Source: Pseudomonas frederiksbergensis (GTDB taxonomy: Bacteria; Pseudomonadota; Gammaproteobacteria; Pseudomonadales; Pseudomonadaceae). From it: a stretch of DNA of 64,000 nt. Below the pieces are notes generated by a model. It was not told the origin of the DNA, searched no databases, and saw only the letters and a program-made list of their open reading frames with translations. The stretch lies in NCBI RefSeq assembly GCF_003732705.1, contig NZ_MOBR01000004.1:1-64000 (forward strand). Reading direction: 5' to 3'. Shown here piece after piece: positions 1 to 8,141 of the stretch. The translations under genes and the position numbers were made by a program. The first letter of the stretch is position 1. Every line of letters starts with the position of its first letter.

Positions 1-96
1 CCTTTTGCGCTTCGATGACCTGAAGCAACTCACTGCCGAAACCTGCGTAACTCCTTGTTTACCAAGGAGTTTTCCGTTTCGACTGCGCCGGAAGTG
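1..96 (-). other. rrn: Ribosomal RNA operon leader (partial, runs off left edge)
   Basis: This stretch lies directly downstream of a strong promoter and contains no reading frame of interest. It carries a perfect hairpin (ACTCCTTG/CAAGGAGT around positions 50-70). Sequence and position fit the 5' leader of a 16S-23S-5S operon transcribed leftward; in P. aeruginosa an rRNA operon sits next to the msrPQ homologues. The 16S gene itself is outside the window, so the assignment rests on promoter type and synteny. Confidence 0.65.
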
Positions 97-102
97 GGGC
101 GA

Positions 103-130
103 ATTATAGACTTCCAGAATCTGCCGTCAA
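103..130 (-). promoter_or_regulatory. Strong sigma-70 promoter, rRNA P1 type
   Basis: On the minus strand there is TTGACG (125-130), a 16-bp spacer and a perfect TATAAT (103-108), followed by a GC-rich discriminator (TCGCCCC). A/T-rich patches lie just upstream, inside and after the msrQ 3' end, where UP elements would be. This architecture is typical of rRNA promoters. The -35 element starts only 7 bp beyond the msrQ stop codon. Confidence 0.8.
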
Positions 131-137
131 CCCTTAA

Positions 138-758
138 TTACGCCTTTCTTGCAGAAGCTGTCTTTTTAGCCGTCAAACGTGGAATTCGGCGCGCTACAGG
201 CGGTAGACGCAGCACTAATAGCAACGCACCAATAGAAGCATAAACAGCCCACTCCTTAAGATCCGCGCGAACGATCCACAACATATGCAGCAAACCCAGC
301 CCGAGAACGCCATAGACCAGTCGATGCAGTTTCTTCCAACGAGAACCTAAACGCCGCTGACTGTAGCGATTAGATGTCACGGCCAACACCAGCAGACAGA
401 GAAACCCCAGCGTCCCGACAATAATGTAAGGCCGCTTACGCAACTCGACACCCAGCTGCGACCAATCAAAACCAAGAATGAACGCCGCATACCCACTCAA
501 ATGCAGGACGACATAGGCAAAGCACCACAACCCCAACTGCCGCCGGACAGCAATCCACCCCGCCCACCCGGTCAGCTTCTGCAAGGGCGTCATACTTAAT
601 GTAATCAACAGAAGGATCAGCGTGCCCAGCCCCAAACGATCAACCAGGACTTTGCCCGGATCAGGCCCGAGCACATCCGCCCAAGCTTGATACAACCAAA
701 GAAGCGGCCAGACCGCGATAGCTATAAAGACAAAAACCCGCCAAACCGCAAAACGCAT
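138..758 (-). CDS. msrQ: MsrQ, heme-binding membrane subunit of the MsrPQ methionine sulfoxide reductase
   Basis: 206 residues with about six hydrophobic helices and the ferric-reductase-like transmembrane domain. Histidines in membrane segments (in LHLSGY, KKLHRL and LLHMLW) are the likely b-heme ligands. MsrQ passes electrons from the quinone pool or the flavin reductase Fre across the inner membrane to periplasmic MsrP, which repairs oxidised methionines. The start codon overlaps the msrP stop (TGATG), so the two genes are translationally coupled. Length matches the family (about 200-210). The gene ends against the rRNA promoter with no terminator in between. Formerly YedZ. Confidence 0.95.
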   Translation of the reverse strand: MRFAVWRVFVFIAIAVWPLLWLYQAWADVLGPDPGKVLVDRLGLGTLILLLITLSMTPLQKLTGWAGWIAVRRQLGLWCFAYVVLHLSGYAAFILGFDWSQLGVELRKRPYIIVGTLGFLCLLVLAVTSNRYSQRRLGSRWKKLHRLVYGVLGLGLLHMLWIVRADLKEWAVYASIGALLLVLRLPPVARRIPRLTAKKTASARKA

Positions 759-1771
759 CAGTAGTTCTTCCGCAAATCGAGCCCTGTATATAGAGAGGCC
801 ACTTCATCCGAGTACCCGTTGAACATCTGCGTGTCCCGCACATTGGGCTTAAACAGACCACTCGGCAAACGTCGCTCCCGCGCCTGGGTCCAACGGGGGT
901 GATCGACCGTAGGATTCACGTTCGCATAGAAACCGTACTCATCCGACGCAATGCTCTGCCAAGTCGTCTTCGGTTGCTCGCTGACCAGGCTGATGCGCAC
1001 AATGGATTTGACGCTCTTGAAGCCGTACTTCCACGGCACCACCAAACGCAGTGGCGCACCGTTCTGATTCGGCAGCTCACGCCCATACATACCCACAGCA
1101 AGAATCGCCAACGGGTTCATCGCCTCATCCAGACGCAGCCCTTCTACATAAGGCCAGTCGATCAAGGCAAAACCGGAGCGCTGTCCGGGCATGACCTTGG
1201 GATCTTCCAGGGTTTCGAAACGAATGTACTTGGCCTTGGACGTTGGCTCGACTTCCTTGAGCAATGCCGAGATAGGAAAACCGATCCAGGGAATCACCAT
1301 CGACCACGCCTCCACACAGCGAAGGCGATAGATCCGCTCCTCCAGCTGGAAAGGTTTCATGAAGTCTTCCAGCGCGTACCTACCCGGCTTGCCCACCTCC
1401 CCATCCACCACCACACTCCATGGCTCGGTCTTCAGCGCGCCGGCATTCGCCGCCGGATCACCTTTATCCGTACCGAACTCATAGAAGTTGTTGTAGTGGG
1501 TCGCATCCTTGAACGGGGTGATCGCCTCATCCTTGACATTCACCGCCCCCCACTTGGTAGAAGGCAGCTTGTCGACAAACCAGGACGGCGCCTTGCCAGG
1601 CTCGACATCGGCATAACGCGCCGCCTCATCAGCACTGGCCCAACGGGGAAGGCTGCTCACGGCCAAGCCGGCCACGGCAGCACCGAGCACATTGCGACGA
1701 GATAGATAGAAGGATTCAGGCGTAACGTCCGACTCATGGCAGTCGGACGCTTTGGGGACTTTGATCAGCAT
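758..1771 (-). CDS. msrP: MsrP, periplasmic protein-methionine-sulfoxide reductase catalytic subunit
   Basis: 337 residues. A twin-arginine signal (SRRNVLG, residues 24-30) followed by a hydrophobic stretch directs folded export by Tat. The mature part is the oxidoreductase molybdopterin-binding fold; Cys152 in YRLRCVEAW is the expected molybdenum ligand. MsrP reduces both R and S methionine sulfoxide in envelope proteins after oxidative or chlorine stress, receiving electrons from MsrQ. It lies 63 bp downstream of pssA on the same strand. The only Shine-Dalgarno-like sequence (GGAG, 5 nt before ATG) is inside a perfect hairpin, annotated separately. Formerly YedY. Confidence 0.96.
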   Translation of the reverse strand: MLIKVPKASDCHESDVTPESFYLSRRNVLGAAVAGLAVSSLPRWASADEAARYADVEPGKAPSWFVDKLPSTKWGAVNVKDEAITPFKDATHYNNFYEFGTDKGDPAANAGALKTEPWSVVVDGEVGKPGRYALEDFMKPFQLEERIYRLRCVEAWSMVIPWIGFPISALLKEVEPTSKAKYIRFETLEDPKVMPGQRSGFALIDWPYVEGLRLDEAMNPLAILAVGMYGRELPNQNGAPLRLVVPWKYGFKSVKSIVRISLVSEQPKTTWQSIASDEYGFYANVNPTVDHPRWTQARERRLPSGLFKPNVRDTQMFNGYSDEVASLYTGLDLRKNY

Positions 1772-1774
1772 GGC

Positions 1775-1820
1775 TACTCCGCAGCATTGGAGGACAGATG
1801 CACCAACAGACTGCGGAGTA
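1775..1820 (-). promoter_or_regulatory. Perfect 10-bp inverted repeat burying the msrP ribosome binding site
   Basis: TACTCCGCAG (1775-1784) and CTGCGGAGTA (1811-1820) are exact reverse complements separated by 26 nt. In the msrP mRNA the 3' arm contains the GGAG that would serve as ribosome binding site, ending 5 nt before the AUG. The loop also contains a CCUCC that could pair with GGAG. There is no T-run, so it is not a standard terminator for pssA. It could be an RNA switch on msrP translation or a DNA operator. Confidence 0.6.
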
Positions 1821-1834
1821 TGAGGGAAATTACA

Positions 1835-2698
1835 TCACTCGGCGTTTTTGTGCCGACGAAGACGTAACAGATATTGAACCGGACCAGACGCCGCATACCC
1901 GAGGAACACCAGCAGCAAAATGCGCGGCGGATCACTGAAGACCACGGCAAACACCAACACCACGGCAAGGATCGCCACGAAAGGCACGCGCCCTTTCAAG
2001 TCCAGCTCCTTGAAGCTGTTGTACTTGATGTTGCTGACCATCAGCATGCCGGCAGCCGCAACCATCAAGGCCACCAGGAACGACATCTTGGAACCCTGGA
2101 TGCCGTAGTCACTGAATGCCCAGACAATCCCCGCCACCACACCGGCGGCAGCCGGACTGGCCAGACCAATAAAGTAGCGCTTGTCCGCGGTACCGACCTG
2201 AGTGTTGAACCGAGCCAGACGCAACGCCGCGCCCGCCACATAGATGAAGGCAACCATCCAGCCAACCTTGCCCATGTCACCCAAGGCCCAGCCGAAGGCC
2301 AGCAACGCCGGCGCAACACCGAAGGCGACCATGTCCGATAGCGAGTCGTACTCGGCACCGAAGGCGCTCTGGGTATTGGTCATGCGCGCAACCCGGCCAT
2401 CCAGACCGTCGAGCACCATGGCGACGAAAATCGCGATGGCGGCGAATGCGAAATACTTGCTCGCATTCACCGAGTCACCGGCGCTCAACGCAGCCTGGGC
2501 ACTCATCGAATTGATGATGGAATAGAACCCTGCGAACAGGTTCGCGGTGGTGAAAAGATTCGGCAGAAGATAGATACCACGATGCCGGACTTTACGACCT
2601 TCAGCGTCATGCCCTTCCTCGATGTGCTCATCGATGGGCAACAGACTTTCGGCGTCAGGAGCCTGGTTTGGCTCTTCGGGACGTTCGCTCATGGACAT
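1835..2698 (-). CDS. pssA: CDP-diacylglycerol--serine O-phosphatidyltransferase
   Basis: 287 residues. The product condenses CDP-diacylglycerol with L-serine to phosphatidylserine, the precursor of phosphatidylethanolamine, in the inner membrane. The CDP-alcohol phosphotransferase signature (DG-x2-AR-x8-G-x3-D-x3-D) is complete, beginning at DGRVAR in the first half. About seven to eight hydrophobic segments follow an acidic, poorly conserved N-terminus of about 45 residues. This is the membrane-embedded type II enzyme, unlike the peripheral type I PssA of E. coli. It is separated from ilvC by a terminator and probably has its own promoter. Confidence 0.95.
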   Translation of the reverse strand: MSMSERPEEPNQAPDAESLLPIDEHIEEGHDAEGRKVRHRGIYLLPNLFTTANLFAGFYSIINSMSAQAALSAGDSVNASKYFAFAAIAIFVAMVLDGLDGRVARMTNTQSAFGAEYDSLSDMVAFGVAPALLAFGWALGDMGKVGWMVAFIYVAGAALRLARFNTQVGTADKRYFIGLASPAAAGVVAGIVWAFSDYGIQGSKMSFLVALMVAAAGMLMVSNIKYNSFKELDLKGRVPFVAILAVVLVFAVVFSDPPRILLLVFLGYAASGPVQYLLRLRRHKNAE

Positions 2699-2793
2699 TA
2701 CCTTGCAACAGGGTGGAAGTTTTCGACAGGTGTCTGGGACGACGGTTCGGCCGCAAACGATGCAGCTTTATACCAGAACCGGCGATCCAAACG

Positions 2794-2819
2794 AAAAAAC
2801 GCGGCCTAGGCCGCGTTTT
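2794..2819. terminator. Bidirectional Rho-independent terminator after ilvC
   Basis: The palindrome CGCGGCCTAGGCCGCG (2800-2815) is flanked by A6 on the left and T4 on the right. On the minus strand it ends in T6, fitting termination of the ilvIHC transcript 18 bp after the ilvC stop codon. Confidence 0.85.
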
Positions 2820-2836
2820 CCGTACAAGTGTGCGAC

Positions 2837-3862
<1,026 letters not shown>

Positions 3863-3901
3863 CTATATATCCAGGCCGTTCAGGCCATTCGCTAATTTGG
3901 T

Positions 3902-4393
3902 TTAGATGCTGAGTACTTTGTCGCCGCGAGCAATACCGGTTACGCCGCTACGGACGGTTTCCAGGATCGACGCGGTGCCGATGGACTGAATGAAGCTGTC
4001 GAGCTTGTCGCTGGTACCGGTCAATTGAACGGTATACACGCTGGCGCTGACATCCACGATCTGCCCACGGTAAATATCGGTAGTGCGCTTGATCTCGGCA
4101 CGCTGGGCGCCGGTGGCCTTGACCTTGACCAGCATCAGTTCGCGCTCGATGTGAGCACTCTCCGACAGGTCGACCAATTTGACCACTTCGATCAACTTGT
4201 TCAGGTTCTTGGTGATCTGCTCGATCACTTCGTCATGACCAACGGTGGTCAACGTCAGGCGCGACAGGGTCGGGTCTTCGGTCGGGGCCACGGTCAGGCT
4301 TTCGATGTTGTAGTTGCGCTGCGAGAACAGGCCGACTACACGAGACAGAGCGCCGGGTTCGTTTTCCAGAAGCAAGGAAATAATGTGCCGCAT
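3902..4393 (-). CDS. ilvH: Acetolactate synthase small (regulatory) subunit
   Basis: 163 residues from the ATG at 4393 (MRHIISLLLENEPGALSRV), the usual N-terminus of the family; an upstream in-frame ATG at 4423 would add ten residues lying inside ilvI and is not preferred. An N-terminal ACT domain (residues 1-75) binds valine for feedback inhibition, and the C-terminal ALS_ss_C domain contacts the catalytic subunit. It begins 2 bp after the ilvI stop codon, so expression is stoichiometrically coupled. Confidence 0.96.
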   Translation of the reverse strand: MRHIISLLLENEPGALSRVVGLFSQRNYNIESLTVAPTEDPTLSRLTLTTVGHDEVIEQITKNLNKLIEVVKLVDLSESAHIERELMLVKVKATGAQRAEIKRTTDIYRGQIVDVSASVYTVQLTGTSDKLDSFIQSIGTASILETVRSGVTGIARGDKVLSI

Positions 4394-4395
4394 GA

Positions 4396-6120
4396 TTAAG
4401 TACGCTCCGTCTTGCTCAGCCACATATCGCGCATGGAGCCGTCTTTGATCTGCATCGGATAGACGTGCTCGCTGGTGTCGACCGAAACATCGATGATCAC
4501 CAGACGATCCTTCATGGCGAACGCCTCTTCCATCTTCGTCTTCAAATCTTTCGATTCGGTGATGCGCACGCCGACGTGACCATAGGCCTCCGCCAACTTG
4601 ACGAAATCAGGCAACGATTCCATGTAGGAATGCGAGTGACGGCTGCCGTAGCTCATGTCTTGCCACTGGCGAACCATCCCCAGAACACCGTTGTTCAGGA
4701 TGACGATTTTGACCGGCAAGCCATATTGCAGACAGGTGGACAGTTCCTGGATGTTCATCTGGATGCTGCCTTCGCCTGTCACGCAGACGACGTCGGCATC
4801 CGGGAAGCTCAACTTGATGCCCATGGCCGCCGGGAAACCGAAGCCCATGGTGCCCAGGCCACCGGAGTTGATCCAGCGGTTCGGCTTGTTGAACCTGTAG
4901 TACTGCGCCGCGAACATCTGGTGCTGACCCACGTCGGAGGCAACATAGGCATCGCCTTTGGTCACTTCGCACAGGGTCTCGATCACGGTCTGCGGCTTGA
5001 TGACGCTGCCGTCGCCCTTGTCATACGGGAACAGACCACGATCGCCACGCCACTCATCCACTTGCTTCCACCAACTGGCCACGGACTCTTTGTTCGGGGT
5101 CTCGCCGATTTCCTTGAGGATCGCGACCATTTCGGTCAGGACGCTCTCGACCGGACCGACGATAGGCACGTCGGCCTTGATGGTCTTGGAAATCGAAGCC
5201 GGGTCGATGTCGATGTGAATGATCTTGGCATTCGGGCAGAACTTCGCCGGGCCGTTGATCACGCGGTCATCGAAACGCGCACCGACTGCCAGGATCACGT
5301 CGGCATGGTGCATCGCCAGGTTGGCGGTGTAGCTGCCGTGCATGCCAAGCATGCCGATGAACTGACGGTCGGTGCCAGGGTAGGCACCCAGGCCCATCAG
5401 GGTATTGGTCACTGGCAGGTTGAGCATCTTCGCCAATTCGGTCAGCGGCGCGGAGCCACCACCGAGGATCACGCCACCGCCTGCGTACATCACCGGACGC
5501 TTGGCCGCCAGGAGCATTTCTGCTGCCTTGCGAATTTGCCCGGAGTGACCGCGAACGGCCGGGCTGTAGGAACGCAGCTTGGCTTTTTTCGGGAAGATGT
5601 ATTCGAACTTCTCGGCCGGGTTGGTCATGTCTTTCGGGATATCGACCACGACCGGACCAGGACGACCGGATTGCGCCAGGTAGAACGCTTTCTTCATGAC
5701 TTCCGGGATTTCCGAAGCGTGCTTGATCATGAAGCTGTGCTTCACGATCGGCCGGGAGATACCGATCATGTCGGTTTCCTGGAACGCGTCGGTGCCTACC
5801 ATGGTGCTAGGCACCTGGCCGGAAATGACCACCATTGGAATGGAGTCCATATAGGCGGTGGCGATACCGGTGATGGCGTTTGTTGCGCCAGGACCGGAAG
5901 TCACCAGTACCACGCCGGCTTTACCGGTGGCACGGGCATAGCCGTCAGCCATATGGGTAGCCGCTTGTTCGTGACGAACCAGAATGTGGGTCACTTCCGG
6001 TTCTTTGAACAGGGCATCGTAGACATGAAGAAGAGCACCACCCGGGTACCCGTAGATATATTTGACGCCTTCGTCACGCAAAAAGCGGACGAGCATCTCA
6101 CCGCCAGATAAAAGCTCCAC
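4396..6120 (-). CDS. ilvI: Acetolactate synthase large (catalytic) subunit
   Basis: 574 residues from a GTG at 6120 ([14 protein letters not shown]), chosen because AGAGGTG lies 7 nt upstream; an in-frame ATG at 6159 would add 13 unconserved residues. It is a thiamine-diphosphate, FAD and Mg2+ dependent enzyme condensing two pyruvates, or pyruvate with 2-oxobutyrate, in the first common step of branched-chain synthesis. The catalytic glutamate is in RHEQAAT, the central FAD domain follows, and the ThDP-Mg motif begins GEGSIQMN and ends ILNN. First gene of ilvIHC, behind a long leader. Confidence 0.97.
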   Translation of the reverse strand: MELLSGGEMLVRFLRDEGVKYIYGYPGGALLHVYDALFKEPEVTHILVRHEQAATHMADGYARATGKAGVVLVTSGPGATNAITGIATAYMDSIPMVVISGQVPSTMVGTDAFQETDMIGISRPIVKHSFMIKHASEIPEVMKKAFYLAQSGRPGPVVVDIPKDMTNPAEKFEYIFPKKAKLRSYSPAVRGHSGQIRKAAEMLLAAKRPVMYAGGGVILGGGSAPLTELAKMLNLPVTNTLMGLGAYPGTDRQFIGMLGMHGSYTANLAMHHADVILAVGARFDDRVINGPAKFCPNAKIIHIDIDPASISKTIKADVPIVGPVESVLTEMVAILKEIGETPNKESVASWWKQVDEWRGDRGLFPYDKGDGSVIKPQTVIETLCEVTKGDAYVASDVGQHQMFAAQYYRFNKPNRWINSGGLGTMGFGFPAAMGIKLSFPDADVVCVTGEGSIQMNIQELSTCLQYGLPVKIVILNNGVLGMVRQWQDMSYGSRHSHSYMESLPDFVKLAEAYGHVGVRITESKDLKTKMEEAFAMKDRLVIIDVSVDTSEHVYPMQIKDGSMRDMWLSKTERT

Positions 6121-6131
6121 GTTGTTCACCT

Positions 6132-6200
6132 CTAAAACGCCAGAATACCGTCCACACAAAAAAGGACGGGTCTTAATAGGTTTACTTCTCGGCAGAGCAT
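6132..6200 (-). CDS. Putative 22-codon leader peptide upstream of ilvI
   Basis: An ATG-to-TAG frame encodes [20 protein letters not shown] plus two residues. Nine of 22 codons specify Leu, Val or Ile, and two adjacent leucine codons are CTA and TTA, which are rare in this GC-rich genome. It stops 11 nt before the ilvI GTG and spans a CCGTCC/GGACGG hairpin (6148-6169). This looks like a branched-chain attenuator peptide, but no clear ribosome binding site precedes the ATG and no T-run terminator follows. Tentative. Confidence 0.25.
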   Translation of the reverse strand: MLCREVNLLRPVLFCVDGILAF

Positions 6201-6431
6201 GAGCGACGGTGGTCGCCGACTACGTCAGCACTGACTGAGCAAGTATTGGGATCGTCCCAAGTGTTGCGGGCCTTTCCCACCCAGCGCGAGGTAACGCGTT
6301 GCGGGTGTAACAGGTCGGCGCGGGTATGCGCCTCATGATCTGCCGAGTGGGCCTGCTTCTGGCAGTCCCTCTACAGCGGACTTTGGATTCTTCTGTTTCG
6401 TCCCCTCCAAGTCAAGTCGTCTATGTGCTTT
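6201..6431 (-). promoter_or_regulatory. Long untranslated leader of the ilvIHC operon
   Basis: About 300 nt separate the best promoter candidate from ilvI and hold no convincing gene. The region includes a perfect stem-loop TTGGGA/TCCCAA (6246-6260). A leader of this length before a biosynthetic operon suggests RNA-level control, but no known riboswitch class is recognisable to me. Confidence 0.45.
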
Positions 6432-6448
6432 ATTATGAGTAAGCACAT
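6423..6448. repeat. Perfect 8-bp inverted repeat between ilvI and the DUF4124 gene
   Basis: ATGTGCTT (6423-6430) and AAGCACAT (6441-6448) are exact reverse complements around a 10-bp centre. The repeat overlaps the candidate ilvI -10 element and lies 74 bp before the divergent gene, a good position for an operator acting on either. Confidence 0.5.
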
Positions 6449-6458
6449 GAGAACGCAA
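6432..6458 (-). promoter_or_regulatory. Possible ilvI promoter
   Basis: On the minus strand TTGCGT (6453-6458) and CATAAT (6432-6437) are separated by 15 bp, a short spacer. The -10 match is 5 of 6. An inverted repeat (6423-6448) overlaps it. Confidence 0.35.
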
Positions 6459-6521
6459 GAAAAAACCCGTAAACCCCATGTGTGTTAGCTTGAATTGCGC
6501 AACTTATGACAAGGAAATGGC

Positions 6522-6944
6522 ATGCGTACGTTCTTCTTCACCGCCAGTCTGCTGATCAGCCTGAGCCCTTGGTGCATGGCCGGTCAGATCTACAAGTGGG
6601 TTGACGCCCAAGGCGTGACCCACTTTGATGCCCAGCCGCCCCAAGGCCAGCAATCCACCACGGTGGTCACGCCCGCCTCCCCCGTTGGCAAACCGCCCGC
6701 ACCTGAACGCAGCAATGTGCTCGGCGATCAGCAGACCATCGACAAGACTGTGAAAAAACAGGTCGCCGAGCAGCAAGCCCAGCTCAAGGCGTTCTGTGAG
6801 CAGGCGCGGACAAACCTCGCTCAACTGCAGAACAATCCGCGATTACGGGAAGAGATTGACGGTGAGATGCGCCGCCTGACCGACCAGACACGTCAGGAGC
6901 GCATGACCGAAGCCCAGAAACAGATTGCGGATAATTGCCAATAA
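6522..6944 (+). CDS. DUF4124 domain-containing exported protein
   Basis: 140 residues. A signal peptide (residues 1-20, cleavage predicted after WCMA) is followed by the DUF4124 motif GQIYKWVDAQGVTHF at 21-35. A proline-rich linker and a charged helical region rich in Gln/Arg/Glu (75-140) follow, which may form a coiled coil. The role of the domain is not established; such proteins are common in the envelope of gammaproteobacteria. The ribosome binding site AAGGAA is well placed. The gene is divergent from the ilv operon and ends in a REP pair. Confidence 0.85.
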   Translation: MRTFFFTASLLISLSPWCMAGQIYKWVDAQGVTHFDAQPPQGQQSTTVVTPASPVGKPPAPERSNVLGDQQTIDKTVKKQVAEQQAQLKAFCEQARTNLAQLQNNPRLREEIDGEMRRLTDQTRQERMTEAQKQIADNCQ

Positions 6945-6949
6945 ACACC

Positions 6950-7041
6950 TGTAGGAGCAAAGCTTGCTCGCGATAGCGGTACAACCTTCAGCACATCTGG
7001 CGAATGTTGTACCGCTATCGCGAGCAAGCTTTGCTCCTACA
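6950..7041. repeat. REP pair (REPIN)
   Basis: Two inverted copies of TGTAGGAGCAAAGCTTGCTC and following bases face each other around a short centre (ending TTGCTCCTACA). It is the 'taggagc' subtype of the Pseudomonas REP family, between convergent genes. Confidence 0.9.
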
Positions 7042-7052
7042 AGAATTGGGTG

Positions 7053-7391
7053 TTAGCGGGAGGCGGTGATCAGCAGGTCAAACTCTTTGAGCAGGACCTG
7101 CAGATAGCGATCCTTGCCCTGCACATTGCGGGCAGCGAAGACCATCTCGGCCATCTCCTGGATGCCCGATGCATTGGGCAACGGCAGATCCTGCTCCAGA
7201 ATTACCTTCATCCGCGGCAGGAAGATCCATTGCAACCATTGCTCGAAGTCCAGGGTGTCGACCGAAAACGGCTCGACACTGGACAGTGCTTCAGCACTCG
7301 GTGCGACTTCATCCCACCAGCCTTGAACCCGCAGCTCACGCTCGATCAGCAGCAACTGCTCGGCAATCTTTGGGAAACGTGCATCCATCAC
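7053..7391 (-). CDS. YqcC family protein
   Basis: 112 residues of mainly helical, acidic sequence matching the YqcC (DUF446) family: an N-terminal IAEQLLLIERELR helix, the conserved FEQWLQWIFLPRM block near residue 50 and a C-terminal hydrophobic helix. Known members are small cytoplasmic proteins of unknown function, in enterics next to the tRNA pseudouridine synthase truC, a link absent here. It overlaps the upstream lipoprotein gene by 4 nt (7388-7391), so it is the distal gene of an mrcB-TPR-yqcC cluster. Confidence 0.88.
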   Translation of the reverse strand: MMDARFPKIAEQLLLIERELRVQGWWDEVAPSAEALSSVEPFSVDTLDFEQWLQWIFLPRMKVILEQDLPLPNASGIQEMAEMVFAARNVQGKDRYLQVLLKEFDLLITASR

Positions 7392-8125
7392 AGCGAAACC
7401 TTGGCCTTCTGACGAGCCTGTGCAGCGCCAGCGGAATCGCCTTGTTTCTCACGTGCCTGAGCGATCAATTCCCACAAGTTGGCTTGAAGATCCGGACGGC
7501 CATTGGCGAACGTCAGGCCACGACGAGCGAACTGCTCGGCCTGGGGTGCATCGCCTTGGGCCATGCGTACCTGCGCCAGGCGATAAAGCACTTGCGGCTC
7601 ACGTGGAGCAACCCGCTGGGCTCGCTCCAGACTGGAGGACGCGCCGTTGAGGTCGCCACCGGCCTGTTGCTGTTGAGCGGTAGTCAGCAGCGCCAATACC
7701 GGACCGTCCAGTTGTTCGTCGGCGGACAACCCGCCACCGGTACTGGCCGACGGAATCCCGCTCGGCGTCGATGGCATGCTGTAACTGCCTTGATTGATCG
7801 GCGCGGACTGAACCGGCGAGGTATCAATCGGACCTGGCGTGATCGGGCCCGGCGTGATCGGCGAAGTGCTGATCGGTGCAGAGGACACGGCGCCACCACC
7901 CGGCACCATCACCACCACACCCGTATCACCTTGCGGGATCGCCTGGGTCTGACCTTGCACAGGACGTTTCACGGTCGTCTGACGGAAACCGCCATTCGCC
8001 TGAATCCGCTCACTGTTCGACACAGCGCTACCGGAATCCACAACCGGGATCGAACCGCGCTGTACGCTGGAGCAACCGCTGAGCAAAGCCACGGCGGTAA
8101 CCGCTGGAATCAACCACTTGTTCAC
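7388..8125 (-). CDS. TPR-containing outer-membrane lipoprotein
   Basis: 245 residues. A lipoprotein signal with lipobox LLSGC places the acylated cysteine near residue 18, followed by SS, consistent with outer-membrane sorting. Residues 30-130 are a low-complexity Pro/Ser/Thr/Gly linker with GPIT/APIS repeats. Residues 135-245 contain tetratricopeptide-like helices (LALLTTAQQQQAGGDLNGAS, then EPQVLYRLAQVRMAQGD). It starts 16 bp after mrcB on the same strand; location and linker suggest an envelope scaffold, possibly a partner of PBP1B as LpoB is in E. coli, but there is no clear LpoB similarity. That link is inference. Confidence 0.8.
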   Translation of the reverse strand: MNKWLIPAVTAVALLSGCSSVQRGSIPVVDSGSAVSNSERIQANGGFRQTTVKRPVQGQTQAIPQGDTGVVVMVPGGGAVSSAPISTSPITPGPITPGPIDTSPVQSAPINQGSYSMPSTPSGIPSASTGGGLSADEQLDGPVLALLTTAQQQQAGGDLNGASSSLERAQRVAPREPQVLYRLAQVRMAQGDAPQAEQFARRGLTFANGRPDLQANLWELIAQAREKQGDSAGAAQARQKAKVSL

Positions 8126-8141
8126 TTGAAACCCTCTTTGC

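Noticed and set aside
4465..6111. Long open frame on the plus strand opposite ilvI
   Set aside because: Antisense shadow of a GC-rich, strongly codon-biased gene; His/Asp-rich composition typical of such shadows and no ribosome binding site.
6220..6336. A 38-codon frame (MRRIPAPTCYTRNALPRAG...) in the ilvI leader
   Set aside because: No ribosome binding site, no run of branched-chain codons, composition like random GC-rich sequence; the 6132-6200 frame is the better candidate.
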